The notes under the pieces were generated by a model. That model saw only the letters and a list, made by a program, of their open reading frames with translations. It was not told where the DNA came from and did not search any database. DNA of 64,000 nt from Peptoniphilus lacydonensis (GTDB lineage: Bacteria > Bacillota > Clostridia > Tissierellales > Peptoniphilaceae): positions 30,001 through 94,000 of the forward strand of contig NZ_FNWF01000002.1 of the NCBI RefSeq assembly GCF_900106515.1, given 5' to 3'. A program made the position numbers and the translations under genes. Positions 7,080 to 14,602 of this stretch are shown one piece after another; positions within the stretch are counted from its first letter, which is position 1, and each line of letters begins with the position of its first letter.

Positions 7080-7865
7080 ATGTATCAATATAACTTCAAC
7101 AAATCAAGTACAGGTGCTCCATTTATCACTTTAGATCAAATTGAATCACTGACTGAGAATATTCTCAACAAATATTGTCCATCTTCAATTGAGAATTTTG
7201 AAGCAGTAGATATTGAAGGACTGGCAGAATTTGATTTAGGGTTTAATGTTGAATATGCCTACTTATCTCATAACGGATGCTATGCAGGGATGATGGTCTT
7301 TAATGATGACCAAGTAATACGAACAATGAAAAGCCTAATGCCAAATGTTGAAACTGGACAATGGGAACTAGAATATCTTACAGATAGAGCCAATACTATT
7401 CTAATAGATAAGCAATTAGATAATCCAAGAGATAAATGATTTAGAAGATTTACCCTAGCTCATGAATGTGGACATGGAGTAATCCATCCGTGTGTATTCT
7501 ATAGAGATCCAAACCAACTATCTTTTTTTAATGAAGAAGAAAAGCCTGCTTCGCTAGCTTGTCGAACTGGCGATGTTAATAAGAAGAAAAATAAGCGTTG
7601 GGGATTTATGGATACAATAGAATGGCAGGCGAATACATTTGCTTCTTGTCTTTTGATGAATAAAAAAGCGATTATAAAGTATTTATACTATCTAGGTTAT
7701 GATAAGCACATTAAGGATGAAACTTATCTATTTGATTTCATCATGAAAGTATCAGAGCAATTCCAAGTATCAAAAACAGCAGCATTAGTTCGATTAAAAG
7801 TATTAGGCTATGCACCTAATGACTTTGAATTAACAAAAGAACTATATAACGAATTTAGTTTTTAA
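7080..7865 (+). pseudogene. ImmA/IrrE metallopeptidase interrupted by an in-frame TGA
   Basis: One reading frame runs from ATG 7080 to TAA 7865 (about 261 residues), broken only by TGA at 7437-7439. Across the break it reads NPRDK-stop-FRRFTLAHECGHG, where HECGH is the zinc-binding HEXXH motif. CGA (Arg) to TGA is the simplest cause, since KRFRFTLAHE is usual. The C-terminal part DTIEWQANTFASCLLMN carries the third ligand region (E plus ANxFA). Such proteases cleave XRE repressors on damage or quorum signals. The stop leaves the catalytic half untranslated unless translation restarts at ATG 7608, which would lack HEXXH. The intact rest suggests a recent lesion or a sequence error. Confidence 0.85.
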
Positions 7866-7889
7866 AATATAGCTTAGCTATATTTTTTT
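7864..7889 (+). terminator. Intrinsic terminator after the XRE-ImmA pair
   Basis: AAAATATAGC (7864-7873) pairs with GCTATATTTT (7877-7886) over a three-base loop, and the T-run continues to 7889. The stem is AT-rich. Confidence 0.6.
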
Positions 7890-7937
7890 AAGAAAGAAAT
7901 TATCAAAGAAGCTAACAAGAAAAGATAAGGAGGTATT

Positions 7938-8102
7938 ATGGAACAAATGGCATGTCCAGTCTGTAAAAAGAGATTTTTTGATGTATCAAGAATTCCTCTA
8001 GAGAAAATAGAGATAGCAGCAAAATGTCCACATTGTGGGAAAATCTCAACACTGGAAATATCAAACAAAAATAAGAAAAAACCATACCGAGCAAAGAAGT
8101 AA
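7938..8102 (+). CDS. 54-aa zinc-ribbon-like peptide
   Basis: A short open frame starts at ATG 7938 with a strong AAGGAGG. It encodes two CxxC pairs, CPVC and CPHC, about 25 residues apart (MACPVCKKRFFDVSR ... AAKCPHCGKIS), followed by a lysine-rich tail. This is the layout of a small treble-clef or zinc-ribbon protein, probably binding nucleic acid or a protein partner. Such peptides are common in the cargo of conjugative elements of Firmicutes. It is followed by its own terminator. Function unknown. Confidence 0.7.
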   Translation: MEQMACPVCKKRFFDVSRIPLEKIEIAAKCPHCGKISTLEISNKNKKKPYRAKK

Positions 8103-8114
8103 ATGTAACTATCA

Positions 8115-8160
8115 AATAGCCGGATGAGTATTCAAAAGGAAACTCATCTGGCTATTTTTA
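8115..8160 (+). terminator. Intrinsic terminator after the zinc-ribbon peptide
   Basis: AATAGCCGGATGAGT (8115-8129) pairs with ACTCATCTGGCTATT (8142-8156) with one G-T pair, then a T-rich tail. A long stable stem. Confidence 0.85.
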
Positions 8161-8164
8161 TATT

Positions 8165-8313
8165 AAGGAGGTGATCCTATAGAAATAAGAAACAAAGAAG
8201 AAAAAAGAGTCTGTGATATTAGTGAAGACAAGAAAAAGCTAACTATCAGGCGAGGTAAAAGTACAACCATAGCCTATGTAGTTAAAGGCGAAATTAAAAT
8301 TTTAAATAAGTAA
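8165..8313 (+). CDS. 44-aa peptide with apparent ATA start and perfect Shine-Dalgarno
   Basis: The frame 8179-8313 encodes about 44 residues, with EIRNKEEKRVCDISEDKKK then LTIRRGKSTTIAYVVKGEIK, ending LNK. No ATG, GTG or TTG opens this frame in a usable place; GTG at 8171 hits a stop after three codons. The codon ATA at 8179 sits 7 bases after AGGAGG, inside AAGGAGGTGATCC (8165-8177), the complete complement of the usual 16S rRNA 3' end. So either ATA is the start, helped by the perfect SD, or the start codon has mutated. The sequence looks like a small beta-rich element protein; function unknown. Confidence 0.55.
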
Positions 8314-8318
8314 AAGAT

Positions 8319-8409
8319 ATCCGCAAGAACGCTAGACGGCAGTCGGAAAACCAAACCATGGTTTTCTATTGCCGTCTTTTTTGTTTTTACGGATGGCCTT
8401 CTTGCGGAT
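8319..8409 (+). promoter_or_regulatory. Nested hairpin leader before the sigma-like gene
   Basis: An outer stem pairs ATCCGCAAGAA (8319-8329) with TTCTTGCGGAT (8399-8409). Inside it GACGGCA (8335-8341) pairs with TGCCGTC (8370-8376), and inside that GAAAACCA (8346-8353) pairs with TGGTTTTC (8359-8366). The inner hairpin is followed by six T and TTG TTTTT, so it works as a terminator in form, while the outer stem brings the SD of the next gene close. This is consistent with an attenuator or structured leader for the sigma-like gene, but function is inferred. Confidence 0.65.
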
Positions 8410-8435
8410 CTAGAGATTTTGCAAGGAGGCAAAAG

Positions 8436-8954
8436 ATGGCAAAGAAAAGATATTTAGAAATAAATGGCAAAGAAATCGAAGTTAGTGAAGAAGTCTACAA
8501 AGAATATATGAAACCAATCTGGAGAGAAAAAAAGAGAATCCAAAGAGCTTATAAGAATTTAGAAGAGCTACAGGATAAAGAAAGAATTAAAACAGTGGCT
8601 GAGAAAAATGGAAACTATGTCCAAGCAGGAAGTTCAGAAACAGGCTTTGTCGAAACAAAAGAATATGGTCTTCCCTTATCCCTTGATGTTGCTGAAGAAG
8701 AATACGACTTTGAAGTAACTAGCGTTAAAAATACTGAGGACATAGTAACGTACAAACTTCTAGAAGAAGCATTCTTAGAAGTCATTAGTGAATTTTCTGA
8801 AAGAGATAAAAAAGTTCTAAAACTACTTTTTCTCTACGAAATGAAAGAAAGAGAAGTCGCAGAAGTAGTAGGAATATCCCAAAAAACAGTTAATAACATC
8901 AAAAATAAGCATTTACCAAAGATTCAAGAGAAATTGAGACCTTGGAAAAAATAA
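8436..8954 (+). CDS. Sigma-70-like / ECF-type small regulator from a mobile element
   Basis: 172 residues from ATG 8436 (SD GCAAGGAGG); an upstream in-frame ATG at 8358 lies inside the hairpin leader and is rejected. The C-terminal third (about 118-168) is a sigma region-4-like helix-turn-helix: SEFSERDKKVLKLLFLYEMK, then EREVAEVVGISQKTVNNIKNK. The middle is acidic with a predicted region-2-like helix (EEVYKEYMKPIWREKKRIQR). Proteins of this type lie upstream of the integration genes in Tn916-like and related elements. It probably controls element genes. The following frame of CPKEYE repeats overlaps its last codons. Confidence 0.78.
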   Translation: MAKKRYLEINGKEIEVSEEVYKEYMKPIWREKKRIQRAYKNLEELQDKERIKTVAEKNGNYVQAGSSETGFVETKEYGLPLSLDVAEEEYDFEVTSVKNTEDIVTYKLLEEAFLEVISEFSERDKKVLKLLFLYEMKEREVAEVVGISQKTVNNIKNKHLPKIQEKLRPWKK

Positions 8955-9103
8955 TTACTCAAAAACTTACTGGATGTCCTAAGGAATATGAGGGAAGAAG
9001 TCTTACCCAAATACAAATAGGATGTCCTAAGAAGTATGAGGATATACAACTTACTCAAAATGAAGGCAAATGTCCTAAGGAGTATGAGAGGAGGGAAAAG
9101 TAG
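8942..9103 (+). CDS. 53-aa peptide of three 16-residue CPKEYE repeats
   Basis: In a frame overlapping the end of the sigma-like gene, TTG 8942 could start a peptide of about 53 residues. It holds three 16-residue units: TQKLTGCPKEYEGR, LTQIQIGCPKKYEDIQ and TQNEGKCPKEYERR, then EK and stop at 9101-9103. The DNA units (8972-8993, 9020-9041, 9068-9089) repeat with an exact 48-base period around TGTCCTAAGRARTATGAG. Because 48 is a multiple of three, the protein pattern is kept while third positions vary, which suggests coding selection. TTG is a weak start without a good SD, so it may be coupled to the upstream gene or be repeat DNA only. Family not recognised. Confidence 0.45.
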   Translation: MEKIITQKLTGCPKEYEGRSLTQIQIGCPKKYEDIQLTQNEGKCPKEYERREK

Positions 9104-9105
9104 AA

Positions 9106-9368
9106 ATGAAAAGAATTTTTATAAGTTTTGATATTGAAGATGAAGCTTAAGAAACTTATTAAGAGGGCACTCTCGAAATCCTAATAGTAACATTGAATTT
9201 GTGGGTATGTCTGTCAAGCAACCTTGGAATTCTATGTGAAAACAAATTGCAGAACACGAATTAAAGGTTGTGATGGAATGATTTCTATAATTACAAAAAA
9301 TTCTAAAAATGCATCAGGGCAAATTTGGAAAATGAATTGTGTCAAACAAGAGGCAAGGCGTAACAATA
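9106..9368 (+). pseudogene. Decayed TIR-like (MTH538/DUF1863 type) protein gene
   Basis: ATG 9106 with SD GAGGAGGG opens MKRIFISFDIEDEA, the first strand of a TIR-like fold, then hits stops. Two other frames carry the rest: LLRGHSRNPNSNIEFVGMSV then KQPWNSM, a stop where Trp is expected, KQIAEH; and then IKGCDGMISIITKNSKNA with SGQIWKMNCVKQE. The order matches ThsB-like TIR proteins (strand, FVDMSVKEPW, RIKGCDGVI, TKNTxxADGQxWE). At least two frameshifts and one stop are present and the C-terminal part is missing. Such domains act in anti-phage defence as NAD-cleaving or signal-making enzymes. The gene is not functional as it stands. Confidence 0.7.
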
Positions 9369-9848
9369 ATGACAGCTAGTAATAGAACTTGTTTATATTA
9401 CATAGTTTTTTAGATAAAAGACTGATACTAACACTAATTGATTTATTTAACAATGTAGGCTATTCTGTATATGTAGATTGGATAAATGACAAAAATTTGG
9501 GTAGAAATAATGTATCACCTAAAACGGCTAATGTTATTAAAAATAGAATATCTAATTGTAAAGACTTATCTTATATCGCCACTAGAAATATTGTTAATTC
9601 AAAATGATGCCCGTGGGAATTGGGTTTAGCAGATGGTATGTTAAATGGAAAATCATGTATACTACCAGTAATGGAAGAACCTAGTACTTTTAAAGGTCTT
9701 GAATATTTAGGTCTTTATCCATACATAGAATATGAAAAAATAAGTGGAAAGAGTACTTGTGAGTTTCTGGGTTATAGATCAAGACTATAGTAGTAGATAT
9801 GCTTCTCTAAAGAGATGGCTAAATGGAGCTGCACTAGAAAGACATTAA
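9369..9848 (+). pseudogene. Decayed toll/interleukin-1 receptor (TIR) domain gene
   Basis: ATG 9369 begins MTASNRT, then a frameshift leads to LFILHSFLDKRLILTLIDLF, YSVYVDWINDKNLGRNNVSP and SYIATRNIVNSK. A TGA at 9605-9607 replaces the expected Trp of WCPWELG, and the same frame continues with CPWELGLADG and EYLGLYPYIEYE. A second frameshift near 9767 switches to FWVIDQDYSSRYASLKRWLN and ends at TAA 9846-9848. The pattern SHSF, YVDWI, TA, SYIAT, S-W-PWELG is that of bacterial TIR domain proteins. About 155 residues when repaired. It directly follows another decayed TIR-like gene, so both were probably one defence cassette. Confidence 0.75.
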
Positions 9849-9874
9849 AAACAATAAAGGAAGATATAATAGTG

Positions 9875-11251
9875 ATGAGAAATGAAAGTATAAATCTAAA
9901 AAATATAGTTGAAATGCAGAGAAATTTTTTTAATACAAATAAGACAAAGTCAATTGAATATAGAATAAAAATGTTAAAAAGACTAGAAAAAGTAATTAAA
10001 GATAATGAAGAGATTATTTTTTCTGCATTATATGAAGATCTTTCAAAGTCAAAGGCAGAATCTTACATGACTGAAATTGCAATGGTTTATAGTGAAATTC
10101 ACTATATATTAAAAAATATTAAAAGATGGAGCAAACCAAAAAGGGTAAGAGGTTCAAAAAGTACATTCCCTGCTAGAAATTATATTTATAGTGAACCTTA
10201 TGGTGTTGTGCTTATTATCTCTCCATGGAATTATCCTTTTAATCTTACGATTGCTCCATTAATAGATGCTATAGCAGCAGGAAATTGTGCAATCATAAAA
10301 TGTTCTGAATATAGTATAAATACTTCTAAAGTAATTGAAAAAATTATAAAAGATACTTTTGATGAAAGTTATATTTATTGTTTAAATCCAAATTTTGATC
10401 ATGATGAATTACTTAATCAGAAATACGATTATATTTTTTTCACAGGAAGTGCTAGAGTGGGAAAAATTATAATGCGTGAGGCAAGTTATAATTTAACTCC
10501 AGTTTCTTTGGAACTTGGAGGGAAAAGTCCTTGCATTATTGATGAAACTGCAGATATAAATCTTGCAGCAAAGAGAATTACATGGGGCAAGTTGCTAAAT
10601 GCTGGTCAAACTTGCGTGGCAATAGATTATGTAGTGGTGCACAGAAATGTTAAAGATGAGTTTATAAGTGCTCTTCGAAAAGAAATAAAAACTAGGTATC
10701 CTGATGTTTTAAATAATAAGGACTATCCAAAGATTATTAATGAGCGTCATTATGAAAGACTAGTTAATCTCATAAAAACAGATAAAGATATAATTGGTGG
10801 CAATAAAAATGATAAAGATCAAAAGATTGAACCTACGATTTTTCCTAATTCAGATTTCGATCATGAGATTATGAAAGAAGAAATTTTTGGACCATTATTG
10901 CCAATAATAGAATATGATGATATAAATGAAGTAATTGATATTATAAAATCTCGCGAAAAACCTTTGGCCTGTTATATATTTTCACAAGAAAAAGAAAATT
11001 CCAATTACATTATTAATAGACTTTCCTTTGGAGGAGGTTGCGTAAATGATGTTATTATTCATCTTACAAATCCTAATATGCCTTTTGGTGGTGTAGGTTA
11101 CAGTGGGATTGGTTTTTATCATGGTAAATATGGATTTGAAACTTTTAGTCACAAGAAATCAGTGGTTAAAAATACAAGATTTTTGGATATTTCATTTAGA
11201 TATGCCCCATTTAATGATAAAAAATTAAAGAAAATAAAAAGAATAATGTAA
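9875..11251 (+). CDS. Aldehyde dehydrogenase family protein
   Basis: 458 residues from ATG 9875, with SD AAAGGAAGA (9856-9864). An earlier in-frame ATG at 9815 is rejected because it falls inside the C-terminus of the TIR pseudogene. It oxidises aldehydes with NAD(P). Motifs: SPWNYPFNL, the NAD site FTGSARVGKI, catalytic Glu in LELGGKSP, catalytic Cys in NAGQTCVA, and EEIFGPLLPI. The form is closest to class-3 type (fatty or aromatic) ALDHs such as YwdH. A basic tail (KKLKKIKRIM) ends the protein. The C-terminal GIGFYHGKYGFETFSHKK is typical of this class. Single gene with a bidirectional terminator. Confidence 0.9.
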   Translation: MRNESINLKNIVEMQRNFFNTNKTKSIEYRIKMLKRLEKVIKDNEEIIFSALYEDLSKSKAESYMTEIAMVYSEIHYILKNIKRWSKPKRVRGSKSTFPARNYIYSEPYGVVLIISPWNYPFNLTIAPLIDAIAAGNCAIIKCSEYSINTSKVIEKIIKDTFDESYIYCLNPNFDHDELLNQKYDYIFFTGSARVGKIIMREASYNLTPVSLELGGKSPCIIDETADINLAAKRITWGKLLNAGQTCVAIDYVVVHRNVKDEFISALRKEIKTRYPDVLNNKDYPKIINERHYERLVNLIKTDKDIIGGNKNDKDQKIEPTIFPNSDFDHEIMKEEIFGPLLPIIEYDDINEVIDIIKSREKPLACYIFSQEKENSNYIINRLSFGGGCVNDVIIHLTNPNMPFGGVGYSGIGFYHGKYGFETFSHKKSVVKNTRFLDISFRYAPFNDKKLKKIKRIM

Positions 11252-11288
11252 TTAATATTTTCCATAATGAGAATTTAAAAGGTAATTA

Positions 11289-11328
11289 AAAAAATTTAGC
11301 ATATAAAATTATTTATGCTAAATTTTTT
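11289..11328. terminator. Bidirectional terminator between ALDH and ABC operon
   Basis: AAAAAATTTAGCATA (11289-11303) and TATGCTAAATTTTTT (11314-11328) are a perfect 15-bp inverted repeat with a 10-base loop. A on one side and T on the other serve both converging genes. Confidence 0.85.
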
Positions 11329-11382
11329 ACCTATATTCATAATGAACTTATTTATAAAAATTAAATATGATAATTTCTAGAC

Positions 11383-12099
11383 TTAATCTTCATATTGTAA
11401 AGACTTTTGAGATAATCTTAAAAATATTGTAACTTCAAGAATTCCAAAAACAAATATTTTTATTGCTTCACTAAAATTTAATATTTCAAAATTGTTCATT
11501 TTAATACCTAGATTGCTTAGGGCAAAAATATTTTGAAGTAAAGGGAAAATATTTTGAGCACGCATTGCAAATCCTGCAATCGAAATCATGACAGATATAA
11601 GTACACTTATACCTAGGGATTTTATTTTTATATTTACAAAGGACATTATTATAATTATTGGGATAGAGAATAAAATACTCAAAATAATATAATAAATATA
11701 TAAATTTAAATTAATTTCTTTAAATCCACAAATAAATTTACCAAAAATTATAAATAAAAATAAAAAGTAAAACTGTGCAATGGCAATTAATATAAATGAT
11801 ATAAATGCCTTTGATATTATAAATTTTATATTTTTTATTGGACAAATCCTTATTAATTTAAGTCCTGCTTTATGCTCTACTGACCACAACGTCGAAACTA
11901 TAATTGCTATAAGTGGCGTTAAGAAAAACATAAAGTAAAATAGTGAAACTTGTGTCCACAAACTTTTCCAACTATTGGTCAAAAGTTCTCTATTTCCCAT
12001 AAAATTTATTAATCCAAAGATATTTGCCAAAAGTGGAATTACTAGAATTGTTATCAAAAGATTTGTTACTTTTAATTTTTTCATTTCAATTTTTAACAT
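11383..12099 (-). CDS. ABC-2 type permease, lantibiotic-immunity (MutG/EpiG) like
   Basis: 238 residues with six hydrophobic segments (about 13-30, 52-72, 95-118, 130-152, 160-175, 208-225). The segment SVEHKAGLKLIRICPIKNIK after the second helix is the coupling-type loop seen in ABC-2 permeases of the lantibiotic immunity group. The SD AAGGAGAAATTT lies upstream. It is the last of three co-directed genes (ATPase, permease, permease), which form one exporter protecting against a peptide antibiotic. The exact substrate is not visible. Confidence 0.75.
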   Translation of the reverse strand: MLKIEMKKLKVTNLLITILVIPLLANIFGLINFMGNRELLTNSWKSLWTQVSLFYFMFFLTPLIAIIVSTLWSVEHKAGLKLIRICPIKNIKFIISKAFISFILIAIAQFYFLFLFIIFGKFICGFKEINLNLYIYYIILSILFSIPIIIIMSFVNIKIKSLGISVLISVMISIAGFAMRAQNIFPLLQNIFALSNLGIKMNNFEILNFSEAIKIFVFGILEVTIFLRLSQKSLQYED

Positions 12100-12109
12100 A
12101 AATTTCTCC

Positions 12110-12865
12110 TTATATTTCTTTATTTAGAATGTATTTTTTATTCTTGATTAAATAAATTACACTTATTGATAAATAAATAAAGCTTATTAATATAGTAAAG
12201 TAATTAATATTATATGGCATTTGAATAAAACCAGAGCCATTTTTAATGTAATTTATATTCAACAATGTAGAAAAAAGTGCAAAGGGATTTATTTGCGACA
12301 ATAAATTTGAAGTAAACATACAGATTATCCCTGACATAGCTCCAATAATTGAAAAGAATAAAGAAAAATAAACTTTTTTACTTCTCATTTCAATTATTAT
12401 AAAAATTGAAATCATAGATAGATTTATAAATAGTTCACTTAAAAAATAAATAATTATTCTTTTAGTAATTTCAGAATTTATAATAAAGTCATTGTTTTGA
12501 TAAGAAAGAGTTATTATAATTATCCATTCAACGATTTGCAGTATAAAAAATTTAAAGCTCAAATTTTTAAATTTATTCACTAAAATAGTTGGTATTTTTA
12601 ATCCAAGGGATAGTTGTAAGTCCCACATATTATTTTTTTCTTCAATTTCTATTACTTTTTTCACAACAGATGAAATAATAATCGGATTAATAATCAAAGC
12701 TGTGGCAAAGTATGAATCAAGCAAACTAAAAAGTGGGTATTTTAAATAAAAAAAATCACTGTCTAAATAAACCATGAGTATAGCAAAGAGATGTATTGCA
12801 AAAACAATTAGTAAAATAAAATTAATTCCCAAATTTTTGCTTTTTTTAATTTCTAAATTTTTCAT
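12110..12865 (-). CDS. ABC-2 type permease, lantibiotic-immunity (MutE/EpiE) like
   Basis: 251 residues with about six membrane helices (about 14-34, 46-66, 105-122, 130-158, 166-186, 218-238). KVIEIEEKNNMWDLQLSLGL resembles the conserved E-x-x-N-x-W region of lantibiotic ABC permeases (MutE/EpiE family). It lies 10 bases before the downstream permease and 7 bases after the ATPase, so all three are one transcript. Together with the ATPase and the divergent sensor kinase and regulator, it suggests a defence module against lantibiotics or bacitracin-like peptides. Confidence 0.72.
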   Translation of the reverse strand: MKNLEIKKSKNLGINFILLIVFAIHLFAILMVYLDSDFFYLKYPLFSLLDSYFATALIINPIIISSVVKKVIEIEEKNNMWDLQLSLGLKIPTILVNKFKNLSFKFFILQIVEWIIIITLSYQNNDFIINSEITKRIIIYFLSELFINLSMISIFIIIEMRSKKVYFSLFFSIIGAMSGIICMFTSNLLSQINPFALFSTLLNINYIKNGSGFIQMPYNINYFTILISFIYLSISVIYLIKNKKYILNKEI

Positions 12866-12872
12866 AACACAC

Positions 12873-13766
12873 CTACTTATTTGTTTCTTTTATAAATAAT
12901 TTTTCTAGACTTTCTTTTTCTTCTTCAATCCTATAAATATCAACATAATTATTCAAATATTTTATAATCTTGGCAACTTCTTCTTTAGTCTTGTTGCCAA
13001 GGACTAATTTATTCCCAATAATATTTGATGAGTCTATTCTAAGTATTTTGCTAGCTTTAATATTATCAGAAGTTTTTATGACAATTACAGGGGGATGAAG
13101 CTTCCTATAATTTTCAAGAGATCCATTGTAAATTAAGTTTCCATTTTTTAAAATTCCAATATGAGTTGATATTTTTTCTATTTCATCGAGTATGTGAGAT
13201 GAAATCAATATACTTGTATTTGAATTTTTGACAATTGATTTAAATAAATTTCTCATTTCCTCTATTCCTTGAGGGTCGAGTCCATTTATTGGTTCATCTA
13301 AGATTAAAAATTTTGGATTGCCAATTAGTGCTATGGCTATTCCAAGTCTTTGTTTCATTCCAAGAGAATATTCCCGAACTTTTTTATTTATGTAGTTTGA
13401 TAACCCTACATCATTTAAAATATTTTTTATTTCTTTTTTATCAATTCCTTTTAACTCACAAACTATATCTAGGTTTTCACAAGCAGTTAAATGATCGTAA
13501 AAAGAGGGGTTTTCTATTAGAGAACCAAGATTTTTATTCATTTCTTTTTGATTCTTTTCAGTAATATTTTTTCCATACAGATTTATAGTTCCAGAATCCC
13601 TTTTTATAAGTCCCAAAATAGATTTCATAAGAGTGGATTTACCAGCTCCATTTGGTCCTATTAATCCATAAATTGATTTTTCTTCAATTTCTAGACTAAT
13701 ATTATTTAAAACACAATTTTCACCATAAAATTTTTTTAAATTTTCAATTTCTAAAACTTTTGTCAT
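12873..13766 (-). CDS. ABC transporter ATP-binding protein, BcrA/lantibiotic type
   Basis: 297 residues from the ATG at 13766 (SD GGAGAAAAT); a longer frame to 13817 lacks an SD. Walker A GPNGAGKST (about 39-47), Q-loop region SLIENPSFYDHLTACENL, signature YSLGMKQRLGIA, Walker B FLILDEPINGLDP and the H-loop ISSHIL are all intact. NPSFY and GMKQRLGIA are typical of the BcrA branch that removes antimicrobial peptides. It energises the two permeases downstream. The divergent response-regulator gene starts 136 bases away, so both promoters share the intergenic space. Confidence 0.9.
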   Translation of the reverse strand: MTKVLEIENLKKFYGENCVLNNISLEIEEKSIYGLIGPNGAGKSTLMKSILGLIKRDSGTINLYGKNITEKNQKEMNKNLGSLIENPSFYDHLTACENLDIVCELKGIDKKEIKNILNDVGLSNYINKKVREYSLGMKQRLGIAIALIGNPKFLILDEPINGLDPQGIEEMRNLFKSIVKNSNTSILISSHILDEIEKISTHIGILKNGNLIYNGSLENYRKLHPPVIVIKTSDNIKASKILRIDSSNIIGNKLVLGNKTKEEVAKIIKYLNNYVDIYRIEEEKESLEKLFIKETNK

Positions 13767-13902
13767 AATTTTCTCCTCTCTCTGTAATAACTTAATTATA
13801 AAAAATTGATATAACATTTAGATTTTTAATAGATTACTTTTACATCACAAAAAGTGTTTTTTCATTTTATTATGTTAAAATGGATTTGAAAGGGGATACA
13901 AA

Positions 13903-14598
13903 ATGACTTCCTATAAATATGTGAATTTATTAATATTAGATGATGAAATAGATTTGTTAAATAGTATGTATAACTTTTTAAAAAAGAAAGGTTTTGGAAA
14001 AGTTTTGGTGGCAAAAAATATAAAAGAGGCAAAATTTAAACTGGAAAATAATAGAGTTGATCTTATGATTTTAGATATAATGCTGCCTGATGGAAGTGGT
14101 TTTGATTTTTTAAAAGAAATAAGAAAAAATTCTAAACTTCCTGTAATTGTTCTTTCTGCACTAGATGGTATAGAGGATAAAAAGGAAGGATTTAGTTTAG
14201 AAGCAGATGATTACATAGTAAAACCTTTTTTGACAGAAGATTTATTGTGGAGAATAGAGGCAGTTCTTAGAAGAACTTACAAAAAATACAGTGATAATAA
14301 ATTGATATTAGATGGATTAATTTTTGATAAAGAGAAAGGCATATTAATTAGAGATGGAGAAGAAATTCCACTCACAGCTAAACAATTTAAAATTTTAGAT
14401 TATCTGTCTGAAAATATAAATAAAATTGTATCAATTGACCAAATTATAGATAGGTGTTGGGAAGATTCCTTTGGATATGAAAATACACTTATAACTCATA
14501 TTTATAGATTGAGAGAAAAACTAGAAGAAGATCCTTCAAATCCTAAAATACTTATAACAGTAAAAGGATTGGGCTATAAATTAATTGGAAAAGAGTAG
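13903..14598 (+). CDS. OmpR-family response regulator
   Basis: 231 residues. Receiver domain about 7-120 with acidic pair DDE near the N-terminus, phospho-acceptor Asp in LMILDIMLPDGSG, switch Ser in VLSALD and Lys in DDYIVKPF. C-terminal winged helix about 133-229 (LTAKQFKILDYL ... TVKGLGYKL). ATG 13903 follows AAAGGGG. The sensor kinase gene starts 4 bases after its stop. Divergent from the lantibiotic-type ABC operon, so it very probably switches on that transporter when a peptide antibiotic or envelope stress is sensed. Confidence 0.92.
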   Translation: MTSYKYVNLLILDDEIDLLNSMYNFLKKKGFGKVLVAKNIKEAKFKLENNRVDLMILDIMLPDGSGFDFLKEIRKNSKLPVIVLSALDGIEDKKEGFSLEADDYIVKPFLTEDLLWRIEAVLRRTYKKYSDNKLILDGLIFDKEKGILIRDGEEIPLTAKQFKILDYLSENINKIVSIDQIIDRCWEDSFGYENTLITHIYRLREKLEEDPSNPKILITVKGLGYKLIGKE

Positions 14599-14602
14599 CA
14601 AA

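Noticed and set aside
8358-8435. N-terminal extension of the sigma-like gene from ATG 8358
   Set aside because: It lies in the nested hairpin leader and has no SD; ATG 8436 has GCAAGGAGG.
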